DNA of 64,000 bases from the NCBI RefSeq assembly GCF_001183605.1, contig NZ_LFXJ01000005.1:1438929-1502928 (forward strand), read 5' to 3'. The translations under genes were made by a program, and so were the position numbers. The stretch's first letter is position 1; each line of letters starts with the position of its first letter. Positions 24,280-33,373 of the stretch are shown here, one piece after another. The notes beneath the pieces are model-generated. The model saw only the letters and a list, made by a program, of their open reading frames with translations. It made no database searches and was not told the origin of the DNA. The stretch comes from Lysinibacillus xylanilyticus. GTDB taxonomy: Bacteria; Bacillota; Bacilli; Bacillales_A; Planococcaceae.

Positions 24280-25161
24280 TCACCTTGCACTCTCAGCTAC
24301 TCCCCTTAATGTTTCCAATATTTTTTGACGTTCAGCTTCAAAGTCAATTGCTTGTTCAACATTTTCATGGCGTTGATGGAACCATTCAGGGACAACCTCT
24401 TTACGCACTTGTAAATTGGATCGATGAGTACGATGTTGTCGTTGTTGTTTTTTAGCTTCAAATCGAAGTTTATCCGCTTCTACTTCTTCAATTGTTTTCA
24501 ACTTCTTATTAGTCCAATCACGAAGAATCTTTTCAACGTAATTCCAACGAAGCACATTGTTTTCTACCGCTCGCTTCATCGCATGGATAACGAGGTCTTC
24601 TGACAGATCATCAATCCAATGACCGATTTTGAACGTGACATGAGCAGCTAGAGAACCAAAACCATTATCCTCGTAAAATCGGAATGCAGTTTGTGGTTTT
24701 GGAAGGTTCTCTCCTAAGGGATAGCTCCTATAATTATTATTATTATTATTATTATTTAGTGATTTATTATTAATTAGTAGTGACGGTTTTTCCGTTTGCG
24801 GGTTTACCGTCAATGGATTTTCCATCAACGGTTTATCCGATATCGGATTATCACTATACGGTTCAGCTTGTGGTGTTTCGAACACAAAAAGCTCCACTTT
24901 TCTAAATTTCCCATTGTTTGTTCTTCCCTGCATTTTATGAATATAACCAGCTTTTGTTAGCTCCTTCACGGTGTTAGCAGTAGATTCTCGGCTGCATTTG
25001 CTATGAGTGGCTAAATCGGAAATACAAAACGACCAATCATCTGGCAATGACAACATGTAAGCAAGCAAACCTTTTGCTTTCCAACTTAAATGAGTGTCAT
25101 TTAAAAATCCTTTGTCTAAGACAACATAATTCTCCTTTTTATGAACCCTAAATATTGCCAT
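24280..25161 (-). CDS. DnaD-domain replication protein, phage type
   Basis: The 293-residue protein has an N-terminal winged-helix replication-initiation domain (residues 1-95, MAIFRVHKKENYVVLDKGFL and HLSWKAKGLLAYMLSLPDDW) and a C-terminal DnaB_2/DnaD domain (about 165-230, FYEDNGFGSLAAHVTFKIG and RWNYVEKILRDWTN). The linker has a run of eight Asn coded by a trinucleotide repeat. Such proteins help load helicase on phage or plasmid DNA; no other replication gene lies here, so it may be a relic cargo gene. The start at 25161 follows AGGAGGGG. Confidence 0.85.
   Translation of the reverse strand: MAIFRVHKKENYVVLDKGFLNDTHLSWKAKGLLAYMLSLPDDWSFCISDLATHSKCSRESTANTVKELTKAGYIHKMQGRTNNGKFRKVELFVFETPQAEPYSDNPISDKPLMENPLTVNPQTEKPSLLINNKSLNNNNNNNNYRSYPLGENLPKPQTAFRFYEDNGFGSLAAHVTFKIGHWIDDLSEDLVIHAMKRAVENNVLRWNYVEKILRDWTNKKLKTIEEVEADKLRFEAKKQQRQHRTHRSNLQVRKEVVPEWFHQRHENVEQAIDFEAERQKILETLRGVAESAR
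24732..24757. repeat. Trinucleotide tract (ATT)n
   Basis: About eight tandem ATT units within the DnaD-like gene encode the poly-Asn linker. Change in unit number would alter linker length but not frame. Confidence 0.8.
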
Positions 25162-25290
25162 GATGCCCCTCCTATTGTTTTGTAAGTTTTTTGAGTCATT
25201 CCCTTTCATTAACTTATATACAGATTTCGCAAAAGATAAGGGACAATATTTTGAGGAAAATAGGGATTTCCTCGCTTTAGCAGGCAAAAA

Positions 25291-25318
25291 AATAGGACAT
25301 GCTACAATTGCATGTCCC
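25291..25318 (-). terminator. Terminator of the membrane-anchored gene
   Basis: Arms GGACATGC and GCATGTCC, with ATTTTTTT following on the minus strand. Confidence 0.75.
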
Positions 25319-25348
25319 GCTTTTTCCTTTTTATGGTCCGTAAACGTT

Positions 25349-25768
25349 TTATTTATATAACTCTTTATAAACGATTACTTTTAGTGCCGTCATTTCTTCG
25401 TCTGTTAATTTACCTTCCATTTCTTGAATGACCTGCTCTTTCGTCATTGAACCATTTTGTACTTTTACTCTTATATTATTAAGCTCCGAGATACCAACTT
25501 TTTGAATTAATACTTTTGTAGCCTCTTCTTTTGTTGTAAACGGTAACTTGCTGCTGTCTGCAGTTTTAGCTTCTTCCATAAATGATTTTAATTGAGGGTC
25601 ACTTTCAATCGTATTTTTAATTTCATCCATTTGACCGCTTTCCTCTAATTCTGTTGAAATATTCTCAACAACTTTATCGGATGCAAATTTAATACCATAA
25701 TGATAAACCCCATAACCAATAACACCGAGTAAAATGACAATGATCAGAAGAAATTTAATAAATCTCAT
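25349..25768 (-). CDS. Membrane-anchored conserved hypothetical protein
   Basis: A 139-residue protein with one N-terminal membrane helix (FIKFLLIIVILLGVIGYGVY) and a helical extracytoplasmic domain (residues about 30-139) ending in GSMTKEQVIQEMEGKLTDEE. Similar proteins occur across Lysinibacillus and Bacillus without known function and are sometimes mislabelled as a phenylalanyl-tRNA synthetase subunit. The start at 25768 follows AAGGAGTG. Confidence 0.75.
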   Translation of the reverse strand: MRFIKFLLIIVILLGVIGYGVYHYGIKFASDKVVENISTELEESGQMDEIKNTIESDPQLKSFMEEAKTADSSKLPFTTKEEATKVLIQKVGISELNNIRVKVQNGSMTKEQVIQEMEGKLTDEEMTALKVIVYKELYK

Positions 25769-25989
25769 ACTCTCACACTCCTTAATTCTAAACATAATAA
25801 TACTATATAGTGTAGAAAGATGAGAAATGATAACCTTGCGTACAAGGCTTTTTCAATATCGTTCCTCTTTAGACAAATTCGAGTAACAAATGAAGGGAAA
25901 AATAAAAGGATTAAGTTCGGCACGGTATAGAACTCAACCCTTAGAAGTATTTTAACTCTTATTGGCTCATAAGATTTTTCGGTTATAAT

Positions 25990-26505
25990 TTAATCCGCTA
26001 ATATTTCTTTAAATTCTTTTCCCTTTTGGACGTATGTGTCGATTGATAACTGGATTAACTCGATGTCTTTGTCTTGCAGCTGGCGAACGACTTTCCCAGG
26101 TGAGCCAACGACCAATGAACGTGGAGGGATTTTCGAGCCTTGTGTAATAAGTGTGTTTGCACCGATAATGCATTCTTCCCCAATTTCAGCATGATCTAAA
26201 ATGACAGAACCCATCCCAACAATTGAGCGACAACCTATTTTGCAACCATGTAAGACTACTTGATGACCTACTGTTACTTCATCTTCTACAACAACTGGCG
26301 CCCCTTCATATAAATGGATGGTTGTATTATCTTGGATACTACACCGTTTTCCGATAGTAATGCTGTCTTCGTCCCCACGTAATACGGCGTTAAACCAAAC
26401 AGACGATTGTTCACCAACTGTAACATCTCCAATAATATACGTGCCTGGCGCCTGAAATACTGATTCATGAACATTTGGCTTTTTTAAAGCGTATGTAATC
26501 TCCAT
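25990..26505 (-). CDS. Gamma-class carbonic anhydrase-like protein
   Basis: The 171-residue left-handed beta-helix protein has hexapeptide repeats (GTYIIGDVTVGEQSSVWFNA and IGCRSIVGMGSVILDHAEIG). Metal-binding histidines appear in IHLYEG and VTVGHQVVLHGC, as in the gamma carbonic anhydrase/PaaY/YrdA group. The group includes PaaY thioesterases, but it is also a general housekeeping family, and here it lies outside the paa operon. The start at 26505 follows AAAGGATG. Confidence 0.85.
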   Translation of the reverse strand: MEITYALKKPNVHESVFQAPGTYIIGDVTVGEQSSVWFNAVLRGDEDSITIGKRCSIQDNTTIHLYEGAPVVVEDEVTVGHQVVLHGCKIGCRSIVGMGSVILDHAEIGEECIIGANTLITQGSKIPPRSLVVGSPGKVVRQLQDKDIELIQLSIDTYVQKGKEFKEILAD

Positions 26506-26579
26506 AAAAATCATCCTTTCATTCATCTGAATATTTTGCTAGAATTTAGTATAACATATTTTAAACGGGGGTGCTATTT

Positions 26580-27557
26580 TTGAATCAATTATGTTCTGTA
26601 TTAGCAATAAAATATCCTATTATCCAAGGGGGAATGGGTAATATCAGTAGTCCTAAACTCGTGGCAGCTGTATCGAATGCAGGTGGCTTAGGGACAATCG
26701 GCTGTGGGACAATGACACCAGTAGAAGTTGAGAAACGAATTGTAGCTACGAAGCAATTAACGCAAAAACCATTTGCCCTCAATGTGCCAATCAATGTCAG
26801 TCCTTACACAAAGGAATTATTGCAATTAGCTATTACACATAAAGTACCGGTCGTTTCATTATCAGCAGGTAATCCAACATTATATATAGAGAAATTGCAT
26901 GCTCACCATATTCGAGTAATTGCTGTTGTTGCCTCTGTTAAACATGCAATTAAAGCAGAGCAAGGCGGAGCAGATGTGATTGTCGCGGAAGGTTTTGAGG
27001 CTGCAGGAATTAACTCAAATTTAGAATTGACAACCTTTACATTAATTCCTCAAGTAGTCGATGCGGTTTCAGTACCTGTTGTAGTAGCAGGTGGTGTTGG
27101 TGATGGACGCGGATTAGCAGCTTCGTTCATGCTTGGAGCAGCCGGTGTACAGATGGGAACTCGTTTTATTGCTACACAGGAAATGCCAGTCCATCCGGCC
27201 TATAAACAAAGACTACTCGATGCAACCGATGTGGAAACGGTCATTCTAGGACGTTCGATTGGACAGGTTCGCCGTGTGTTATGTTCACCTTACGCCTCTT
27301 CCCTTCTTGCAGATGAAGCAAATGGTATTAAACTCGCTGACTACCAAGAACGTACATCCGAAACTTATCATATAAAAGGGGCCATTGAAGGTAATGAACA
27401 AGGCGGTTTTATGAATAGCGGCCAAATCGCAGGGATTATTCAAGAATTACCGACTGTTGCGACACTTATCGAGACAATGATGGATGATGCTCAGCAATGT
27501 CTAAATCGGACATTATTGAATCATTTCACAGATTCAGTTTGGGGTGTTCAATCATGA
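26580..27557 (+). CDS. Nitronate monooxygenase-like FMN enzyme
   Basis: A 325-residue TIM-barrel flavoprotein of the 2-nitropropane dioxygenase family: IIQGGMGNISSPKLVAAVSN at the N-terminus, the phosphate-binding VPVVVAGGVGDGRGLAASFM and GAAGVQMGTRFIATQE. This group also includes enoyl reductases such as FabK. I choose the TTG at 26580, seven bases after GGGGGT. Its stop overlaps the next start (ATGA), so the thioesterase downstream is coupled. Confidence 0.85.
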   Translation: MNQLCSVLAIKYPIIQGGMGNISSPKLVAAVSNAGGLGTIGCGTMTPVEVEKRIVATKQLTQKPFALNVPINVSPYTKELLQLAITHKVPVVSLSAGNPTLYIEKLHAHHIRVIAVVASVKHAIKAEQGGADVIVAEGFEAAGINSNLELTTFTLIPQVVDAVSVPVVVAGGVGDGRGLAASFMLGAAGVQMGTRFIATQEMPVHPAYKQRLLDATDVETVILGRSIGQVRRVLCSPYASSLLADEANGIKLADYQERTSETYHIKGAIEGNEQGGFMNSGQIAGIIQELPTVATLIETMMDDAQQCLNRTLLNHFTDSVWGVQS

Positions 27558-27961
27558 CGACTATGATCGATTTAAAGCGAGTGATTGATGGAGAAATTGA
27601 ACCACCAGCATGTGATAAAACATTAGGTATCCAAGTAACATCAGCTGTTGCCGGTAGAGCAGTTTGCTCTTGGAACGTCGATGAACGCTTTTTAAATGGT
27701 CATCAAGTCGTCATGGGAGGATTCATCACTTCTGCAGCAGATATTACTATGGCCTATTCGATGGCTACTATATTAGAAAGAAATCGAGGATTCGCGTCAA
27801 TCAATTTGCAAACAACATTTTTACGACCACTTCTCATCGGAACGGCCATTATTGAATCAATAATTGTCAAACAAGGTAAAAAAACATGCTATGTAGAGGC
27901 GTCAGTTTCTCAAAACGGAAAGTATGTCGCCAAAATAACATCTTCTATCATGATTCTATAA
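27554..27961 (+). CDS. PaaI-like hotdog thioesterase
   Basis: The 135-residue hotdog-fold protein has the core HQVVMGGFITSAADITMAYS (the HGG-type motif reads MGGFI) and the later SINLQTTFLRPLLIGTAIIE. It probably cleaves an acyl-CoA formed near the preceding oxidoreductase. Start overlaps the upstream stop by 4 bp. It ends at a terminator facing paaX. Confidence 0.8.
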   Translation: MTTMIDLKRVIDGEIEPPACDKTLGIQVTSAVAGRAVCSWNVDERFLNGHQVVMGGFITSAADITMAYSMATILERNRGFASINLQTTFLRPLLIGTAIIESIIVKQGKKTCYVEASVSQNGKYVAKITSSIMIL

Positions 27962-27964
27962 ACG

Positions 27965-28006
27965 AAAAAAGCTTATCCATTATAATTATGGACAAGCTCT
28001 TTTTTC
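27965..28006. terminator. Bidirectional terminator
   Basis: Arms AAAAAAGCTT-TCCAT and ATGGA-AAGCT-TTTTTT with small bulges lie between the convergent thioesterase and paaX. Confidence 0.8.
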
Positions 28007-28011
28007 ATTTT

Positions 28012-28836
28012 TTAATTATCTGCATGGAATATTTCCTCAAAGAAACGGCATGAAGGGCCTTCCAATAAATTATAATATTCTTGGAATAATAGCGCAGCAT
28101 GATTTCCACTCCACATAGGCGGTAATAATTCTTGTGGCAGTCCTGGATCGATAAATAAAAATTTACGATATTCATGAACAAGATTTGTACGCTCTACAAA
28201 ACACTCGGCATCCGACATTTCTTTTCTTGAGATTGCACTTTGATGGATAATAAATTGCTTACTATATTGATCCATAAACTTCTCATAACGTGCTTCAATC
28301 TCAGCCAACGACCAGCTTTTTTCAATCAGTGCTTCATGATCATGAGGGCCGATATATTCAGCAGTAAAAAAATCTACATGATTAGCAATATCATATTTTT
28401 GAATGAGGAGTTTAACCTCTTCTTCTAAATTATTTGGGGATATCCAACAACCATTCGAAAAGGAACCAAATCCACTCCATAAGAGCTCTTTACGTAATTC
28501 ATCTCGAATTTGACGCTTATCTTCTGGAATTGAGTACATTAAAAGTCTCCATTTTCCATCCCACTGAGTCGGTTTTAATTTAAAAATACGATTTGCCGCT
28601 TCTTGCATCCGTATTTCACCGCGTTTTGTTAAAAAATAATAACTACGATTTCCTCGTTTTTCTGATTGCAGCCATCCTTGTTTGACCATTCTAGATACAG
28701 AAACACGTACATTTTGTTCTGTGTGACCGAATTCTTTTAATAAACGAATCAAACTACCAATCCAAATTTTTGAACCGTAACGCATAATATAATCGCCATA
28801 GAGCGTAAAAATCATAGACTGTGTATTTGTGCCCAT
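28012..28836 (-). CDS. paaX: PaaX-family repressor of phenylacetate degradation
   Basis: The 274-residue protein shows the PaaX N-terminal winged helix (IFTLYGDYIMRYGSKIWIGS, then TEQNVRVSVSRMVKQGWLQS) and the middle RNase-like domain (KWRLLMYSIPEDKRQIRDEL). In studied bacteria PaaX binds phenylacetyl-CoA and releases its operators. It is the last gene of the minus-strand run, 21 bases after an enoyl-CoA hydratase gene, so it is controlled with the pathway it represses. The ATG follows GAGGGAG. Confidence 0.93.
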   Translation of the reverse strand: MGTNTQSMIFTLYGDYIMRYGSKIWIGSLIRLLKEFGHTEQNVRVSVSRMVKQGWLQSEKRGNRSYYFLTKRGEIRMQEAANRIFKLKPTQWDGKWRLLMYSIPEDKRQIRDELRKELLWSGFGSFSNGCWISPNNLEEEVKLLIQKYDIANHVDFFTAEYIGPHDHEALIEKSWSLAEIEARYEKFMDQYSKQFIIHQSAISRKEMSDAECFVERTNLVHEYRKFLFIDPGLPQELLPPMWSGNHAALLFQEYYNLLEGPSCRFFEEIFHADN

Positions 28837-28857
28837 TCTCTCCCTCTACTTTCTAAC

Positions 28858-29634
28858 TCATTTTCCCTGAAACGCAGGTTGCCGTCTCTCACTGAATGCC
28901 TGTAAAGCTTCAAGACGATCTTCTGTCGGAATGACTAGTTCATATGCCTTCGATTCTATCGCAAGACCTGTTTGTAGATCGGTATTCATTCCTTGTGTAA
29001 TGGCATATTTTGCTTGACGAACAGCGACAGGGCCATTTTGCATAATACGTATTGCAAGTGATTCACATTCGTCCAACAACGCCTCCCTTGGCACAGCTTT
29101 TAAAATGATGCCTAGAGTTGCTGCCGCTGTTGCTGTAATTTTCGCTGCTGTTAAAATCATTTCTTTCGCTTTCATTTCACCGATTAATCGTGGTAATCGC
29201 TGCGTACCACCTGCACCAGGAATTATTGCCCAACTTGTTTCAGTTAGACCGAGTAGTGCCTCGTTAACTGCAATTGCAAAATCACATGCTAATAACCATT
29301 CAAATCCCCCACCTAGCGCATGCCCATTAACTGCTGCAATAGTTGGTTGAGGTAAATTTGCGATACTATTAAACACGTCTCGAATTGCTCGTACGTTCCG
29401 ACGTACTTCTTGCGTTGTTAATGTTTTTCGTTCTTTTAAATCTGCACCAGCACTAAATGCCTTTTCGCCCGCACCTGTAAAAATTACAGCGCGGACATTT
29501 TCAGCTGTATGTAATTCGTCTACTACTTGTTGTAGCTGAGATAAAGTATCATAATTGAAACAGTTTAACACCTCTGGACGATTTATTGTTACATAAGCAA
29601 TATAATTTTCTATTCTAAATGAAATACTTTTCAT
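28858..29634 (-). CDS. Enoyl-CoA hydratase/isomerase
   Basis: A 258-residue crotonase-fold enzyme. The oxyanion region is FSAGADLKERK (about 60-70) and NGHALGGGFEW, with catalytic Glu near 112 and a second Glu near 132 (LTETSWAIIPGAGGTQRL), so hydratase chemistry is expected. It is a third crotonase in the cluster next to PaaF and PaaG, and may serve short fatty acyl-CoA rather than the ring-opened product. The start at 29634 lies seven bases after AAAGGAGAG. Confidence 0.88.
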   Translation of the reverse strand: MKSISFRIENYIAYVTINRPEVLNCFNYDTLSQLQQVVDELHTAENVRAVIFTGAGEKAFSAGADLKERKTLTTQEVRRNVRAIRDVFNSIANLPQPTIAAVNGHALGGGFEWLLACDFAIAVNEALLGLTETSWAIIPGAGGTQRLPRLIGEMKAKEMILTAAKITATAAATLGIILKAVPREALLDECESLAIRIMQNGPVAVRQAKYAITQGMNTDLQTGLAIESKAYELVIPTEDRLEALQAFSERRQPAFQGK

Positions 29635-29670
29635 TTGCAAACTCTCCTTTTCTATTCAATTATTTCCGAA

Positions 29671-29698
29671 AAAAACGGCACATTAATTGTGCCGTTTT
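29671..29698. terminator. Palindromic terminator between thiolase and hydratase genes
   Basis: Perfect arms AAAACGGCACA and TGTGCCGTTTT around TTAAT. It should separate the paaX-hydratase message from the thiolase message, at least in part. Confidence 0.8.
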
Positions 29699-29701
29699 TA
29701 T

Positions 29702-30907
29702 TTATCCTTCGATATTTTCAATAATCGTTGCAATCCCTTGCCCGACACCGATACACATTGAAGCAAGGCCATATTGTACGTTTTGTTTTTTCATCTCATA
29801 AAGTAATGTGGTCACTATCCGGGCACCGCTTGCACCTAGTGGATGACCGAAAGCAATAGCGCCTCCGTTGACATTGACTTGTGCTGGATTTAATTCAAGC
29901 TGCTTAATGGATTCTATTGCTTGGGAAGCAAATGCTTCGTTTATTTCATACAAACCAATATCATTTGTTGTAAGGCCAGCGCGTTGTAATGCTTTTCTTG
30001 AAGAATAGATAGGGCCTAAGCCCATAACAGCAGGCTCTAATCCTGTAACAGCACCTGTTATATATCGTGCTAATGGTGTTATACCTAACTCTTTTGCTTT
30101 TTCTGCACTCATTAATATTAAAGCCGATGCACCATCGTTTACACCAGAGGCATTACCTGCTGTGACTGTACCATTTTCAAAAATAGGTCGTAATTTGGCA
30201 AGTGCCTCTTTTGTTGTTTCAGGGCGTGGATGTTCATCTGTATCCACGATGATTTCATTGCCTTTTTTATCTTTCACGTATACAGGTACAATTTCATCTG
30301 CGAAACGGTTTGTGGCAAGCGCTTTTTTTGCACGTTGCTGACTTTCATATGCAAATGCATCTTGTTCTTCACGACTAATATTAAAACGTTTGGCTACGTT
30401 TTCAGCAGTTTGGGGCATTGTATCCGCTCCATACATGCTTTGCAATTTTGGGTTCGTAAATCGCCAGCCGATTGTTGTATCAAACATCTTTTGATCGCCT
30501 CTCGGATAATCTACTTCCGGTTTGCCCATGACAAACGGTGCACGCGTCATACTTTCCGTACCACCTGCAATAAAAATATCACCTTCACCACTCTTAATAG
30601 CACGAGCTGCAAAATGTATAGCATCCATGCCTGAGCCACAAAGCCGATTTATGGTAGTTCCTCCGACTTCAATTGGTAGCTCAGCAAGCAACGCAGCCAT
30701 ACGGGCGACGTTTCTATTATCTTCTCCCGCTTGGTTGGCATTTCCGAAAATAATATCTTCAATTTGTTCGACTGGCACTTTTGGATTACGTTCTATAAGC
30801 GCCTTTATGACAGTTGCAGCTAAGTCATCCGGTCGAACTGTTTTTAATGCACCTTTATAACGTCCAATTGGTGTACGAACAGCATCTATGATAACTACTT
30901 CAGTCAT
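29702..30907 (-). CDS. paaJ: Acetyl-CoA acyltransferase (3-oxoadipyl-CoA thiolase type)
   Basis: A 401-residue thiolase. Catalytic Cys90 lies in INRLCGSGMDAIHF, His in GGAIAFGHPLGASGARIVTT (about 350) and the second Cys in SMCIGVGQG (about 385). In the phenylacetate pathway PaaJ cleaves 3-oxo-5,6-dehydrosuberyl-CoA and 3-oxoadipyl-CoA. Sequence alone cannot separate it from fatty-acid thiolases, but context strongly favours the paa role. Its start overlaps the stop of the dehydrogenase gene by 4 bp. Confidence 0.88.
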   Translation of the reverse strand: MTEVVIIDAVRTPIGRYKGALKTVRPDDLAATVIKALIERNPKVPVEQIEDIIFGNANQAGEDNRNVARMAALLAELPIEVGGTTINRLCGSGMDAIHFAARAIKSGEGDIFIAGGTESMTRAPFVMGKPEVDYPRGDQKMFDTTIGWRFTNPKLQSMYGADTMPQTAENVAKRFNISREEQDAFAYESQQRAKKALATNRFADEIVPVYVKDKKGNEIIVDTDEHPRPETTKEALAKLRPIFENGTVTAGNASGVNDGASALILMSAEKAKELGITPLARYITGAVTGLEPAVMGLGPIYSSRKALQRAGLTTNDIGLYEINEAFASQAIESIKQLELNPAQVNVNGGAIAFGHPLGASGARIVTTLLYEMKKQNVQYGLASMCIGVGQGIATIIENIEG

Positions 30908-31773
30908 TTTTTTACCACCTCTTTTTTCTCACTATAATCATATACACCTTTCCCACTCTTGCGGCCAAGACGTCCAGCTTGTACATATTGTTCAAGCAGT
31001 GGTGCAGGGCGGTATTTCTCACCGAGCTTTTCATGTAAATATCGCAAATTATTCAGACGTGCATCTAGACCGACTAAATCGACCAATTCGAACGGTCCCA
31101 TTGGATAATTTAAACCCAGTTTAATGGCTTTATCGATGTCTTCAGGACTACCTAAGCCTTCCTGTAACATATAAAATGCTTCATTCCCAACGAGTGCACT
31201 AATACGACTTGTAACAAAACCTGGAAATTCATTGATAACGACAGTTTGTTTACCCATTTGTTTAGCAATCTCGCAAATGGTTTGGACTGTCTCATCACTA
31301 GTTTCCAAACCTCTAATAATTTCAACGAGCTCCATTTTCTGCACAGGATTAAAAAAGTGCATCGCAATGGTTTGTTCAGGTCTTTTCGCGTAGGAAGCAA
31401 TTTCTGTTGGACTCATTGTTGAAGTATTTGTGGCAAATAAACAGTGGGGTGAAGCAAACTGTTCCATCTGTTCAAAGACAGCACGTTTTATGTCCCTTTT
31501 TTCAGGTACGGCTTCAATGATTAAATCCGCTTTCTTTGCAATAGTTGCTAAGTCTGTCTCATAAGTTAAACGTAACATCGCTTCTTGTACTTGTTGCGCT
31601 GTTAATTTTCCGCGTACTACAGATTTTTCGAAAATAGACGTTATTTCTTTTTGCGCATTTTGTAACGCCTGTTCGTTAATGTCTATAATAGCTGTTTCAA
31701 AACCACTGATTGCGCATACATAAGCAATTCCACGTCCCATAACCCCTGATCCGATGACAATAACTTTTTTCAT
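30904..31773 (-). CDS. paaH: 3-hydroxyacyl-CoA dehydrogenase
   Basis: The 289-residue enzyme has an N-terminal Rossmann domain (VIVIGSGVMGRGIAYVCAIS) and catalytic His in MHFFNPVQKMELVEI, with the helical C-terminal domain containing GFVTSRISALVGNEAFYML. It oxidises a 3-hydroxyacyl-CoA with NAD. In the paa pathway PaaH acts on 3-hydroxyadipyl-CoA. AAGGAGG precedes the ATG, and the gene is coupled to the thiolase. Confidence 0.9.
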   Translation of the reverse strand: MKKVIVIGSGVMGRGIAYVCAISGFETAIIDINEQALQNAQKEITSIFEKSVVRGKLTAQQVQEAMLRLTYETDLATIAKKADLIIEAVPEKRDIKRAVFEQMEQFASPHCLFATNTSTMSPTEIASYAKRPEQTIAMHFFNPVQKMELVEIIRGLETSDETVQTICEIAKQMGKQTVVINEFPGFVTSRISALVGNEAFYMLQEGLGSPEDIDKAIKLGLNYPMGPFELVDLVGLDARLNNLRYLHEKLGEKYRPAPLLEQYVQAGRLGRKSGKGVYDYSEKKEVVKK

Positions 31774-31794
31774 GAAAGTAACCTCCTTAAAGTG

Positions 31795-31840
31795 AAAACC
31801 ACATACGAAGAGTGAAGATATCTCATCGCATATGGTTTTT
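31795..31840 (-). terminator. Hairpin between ALDH and paaH
   Basis: AAAACCACATACG pairs imperfectly with GCATATGGTTTT; it lies 8 bases after the aldehyde dehydrogenase stop. It could weaken read-through into paaH. Confidence 0.55.
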
Positions 31841-31847
31841 GTGGTGG

Positions 31848-33356
31848 TTAGACGCCTAGTGGATTTAGTGAGCGGCTACCATAATATGAAATGATACTTT
31901 TCGTCTCTGTATATAAATCTAATGTTTCGATACATAGTTCACGTCCGAAACCAGATTGCTTATATCCGCCAAATGGAGTACCTGGCATTGCGGAGAATGG
32001 ACAATTGACCATTACGATACCTGCTTGGATTTGATTGGCAACACGAGTAGCACGTGCCCCATCTTTAGACCAAACCGCTGAGCCTAAACCAAACTCTGAA
32101 TCATTCGCTAGTCGAATAGCTTCTTTTTCATCGCTAAACGGCATCACAACAACCACTGGACCAAATATTTCTTCACGAACAACTTTCATGGATTGAGTTA
32201 CGTCTGTAATAACAGTTGGCTCATACCAGAAACCATTTTCAAAGCCCTCTACAGCCGCCACTTTGCCACCTGTTAAAATTGTTGCGCCCTCTTCAATAGC
32301 AGATTTCACATAGCCGTCAATCGTATTTAACTGGTCTTGGTCAATAATTGCCCCCATGTGAGTACCTTTATCAAATGGATCGCCTAGTTTAATCGCTTTT
32401 GTTTTGGCAACAAATTTGTCTAAAAACTCATTATAAATGTCCTTGTGCACGTATAAGCGTGAACGCGCCTCGCAAGATTGCCCTGAGTTATAGAAAATGC
32501 CGTACAGTGAACCATCTACCGCCGCATCAATATCTGCATCCTCGAATACTAGACTCGGTGATTTACCACCTAGCTCTAATGTAACGCGTTTTAATGTTTG
32601 TGAAGCTTTTTCCATAATGCCTTTGCCGACTGGTGTTGAACCTGTAAAGGCTACTTTATCGACTTGCTGATGTTCTACTAAGTAATTCCCTACATCTTTC
32701 CCTGAACCAGGAACGATGTTGACAACCCCTGCTGGTACACCTGCTTCGAAGCAAATTTCACCTAACACGATTGCTGTCAAAGGCGTTAAAGAAGCTGGTT
32801 TCACAATAACGGAGCAACCAACGGCAATGGCTGGAGCAATCTTCCAAGCAGCCATCATAAGTGGGTAATTCCAAGGAACAATTTGTGCACATACGCCAAC
32901 AGGCTCTTTTTCCGTGTAGTTATGGAATTGACCCGGCATATTATTTACTGCTCCGCGATGACCAACAATCGCGCCTGCATAAAATTCGAAATCTTCTATT
33001 GCTTGGTTTACTTGACCCTGCGCTGTGCCAAGTGATTTTCCTGTATCAAGCATTTCTAGCTCTACGATTTCATTAAAACGAGAACGCATGATAGCAGCAA
33101 TTTTATGAAGCACTTGTGCACGACGATTCACAGGATATTGTTTCCATTTTCCGCGATCAAATGCTTCGCGAGCTGCTTGTACTGCACGTTCCGCATCTTC
33201 CTGCGAGGCTTTTGCGACAGTCGCTACGACTTCACCCGTCGCAGGATTAATCGTTTGGAATGTCTCACCTTTACTGCTCTCCACTTTTTCACCATTAATA
33301 ATTAAATGATAAAAATCACGTTTCACTGAAACTTGCTCTTGTACTTGTTGTGCCAT
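31848..33356 (-). CDS. NAD-dependent aldehyde dehydrogenase
   Basis: A 502-residue ALDH with the N-terminal signature TINPATGEVVATVAKASQED, catalytic Glu in VTLELGGKSPSLVFEDADID (about 265) and catalytic Cys in FYNSGQSCEARSRLYVHKD (about 299). It resembles phenylacetaldehyde or betaine aldehyde dehydrogenases. In this operon it may make phenylacetate from phenylacetaldehyde, or oxidise the semialdehyde formed on ring opening, the task of the PaaZ ALDH domain. No MaoC domain is attached. I prefer the ATG at 33356 (nine bases after GGAG) to the one at 33362. Confidence 0.88.
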   Translation of the reverse strand: MAQQVQEQVSVKRDFYHLIINGEKVESSKGETFQTINPATGEVVATVAKASQEDAERAVQAAREAFDRGKWKQYPVNRRAQVLHKIAAIMRSRFNEIVELEMLDTGKSLGTAQGQVNQAIEDFEFYAGAIVGHRGAVNNMPGQFHNYTEKEPVGVCAQIVPWNYPLMMAAWKIAPAIAVGCSVIVKPASLTPLTAIVLGEICFEAGVPAGVVNIVPGSGKDVGNYLVEHQQVDKVAFTGSTPVGKGIMEKASQTLKRVTLELGGKSPSLVFEDADIDAAVDGSLYGIFYNSGQSCEARSRLYVHKDIYNEFLDKFVAKTKAIKLGDPFDKGTHMGAIIDQDQLNTIDGYVKSAIEEGATILTGGKVAAVEGFENGFWYEPTVITDVTQSMKVVREEIFGPVVVVMPFSDEKEAIRLANDSEFGLGSAVWSKDGARATRVANQIQAGIVMVNCPFSAMPGTPFGGYKQSGFGRELCIETLDLYTETKSIISYYGSRSLNPLGV

Positions 33357-33373
33357 TGTCATTCACTCCTTTT

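Noticed and set aside
24261-24455. A plus-strand frame opposite the DnaD-like gene
   Set aside because: It is a shadow of the minus-strand gene with no ribosome site.
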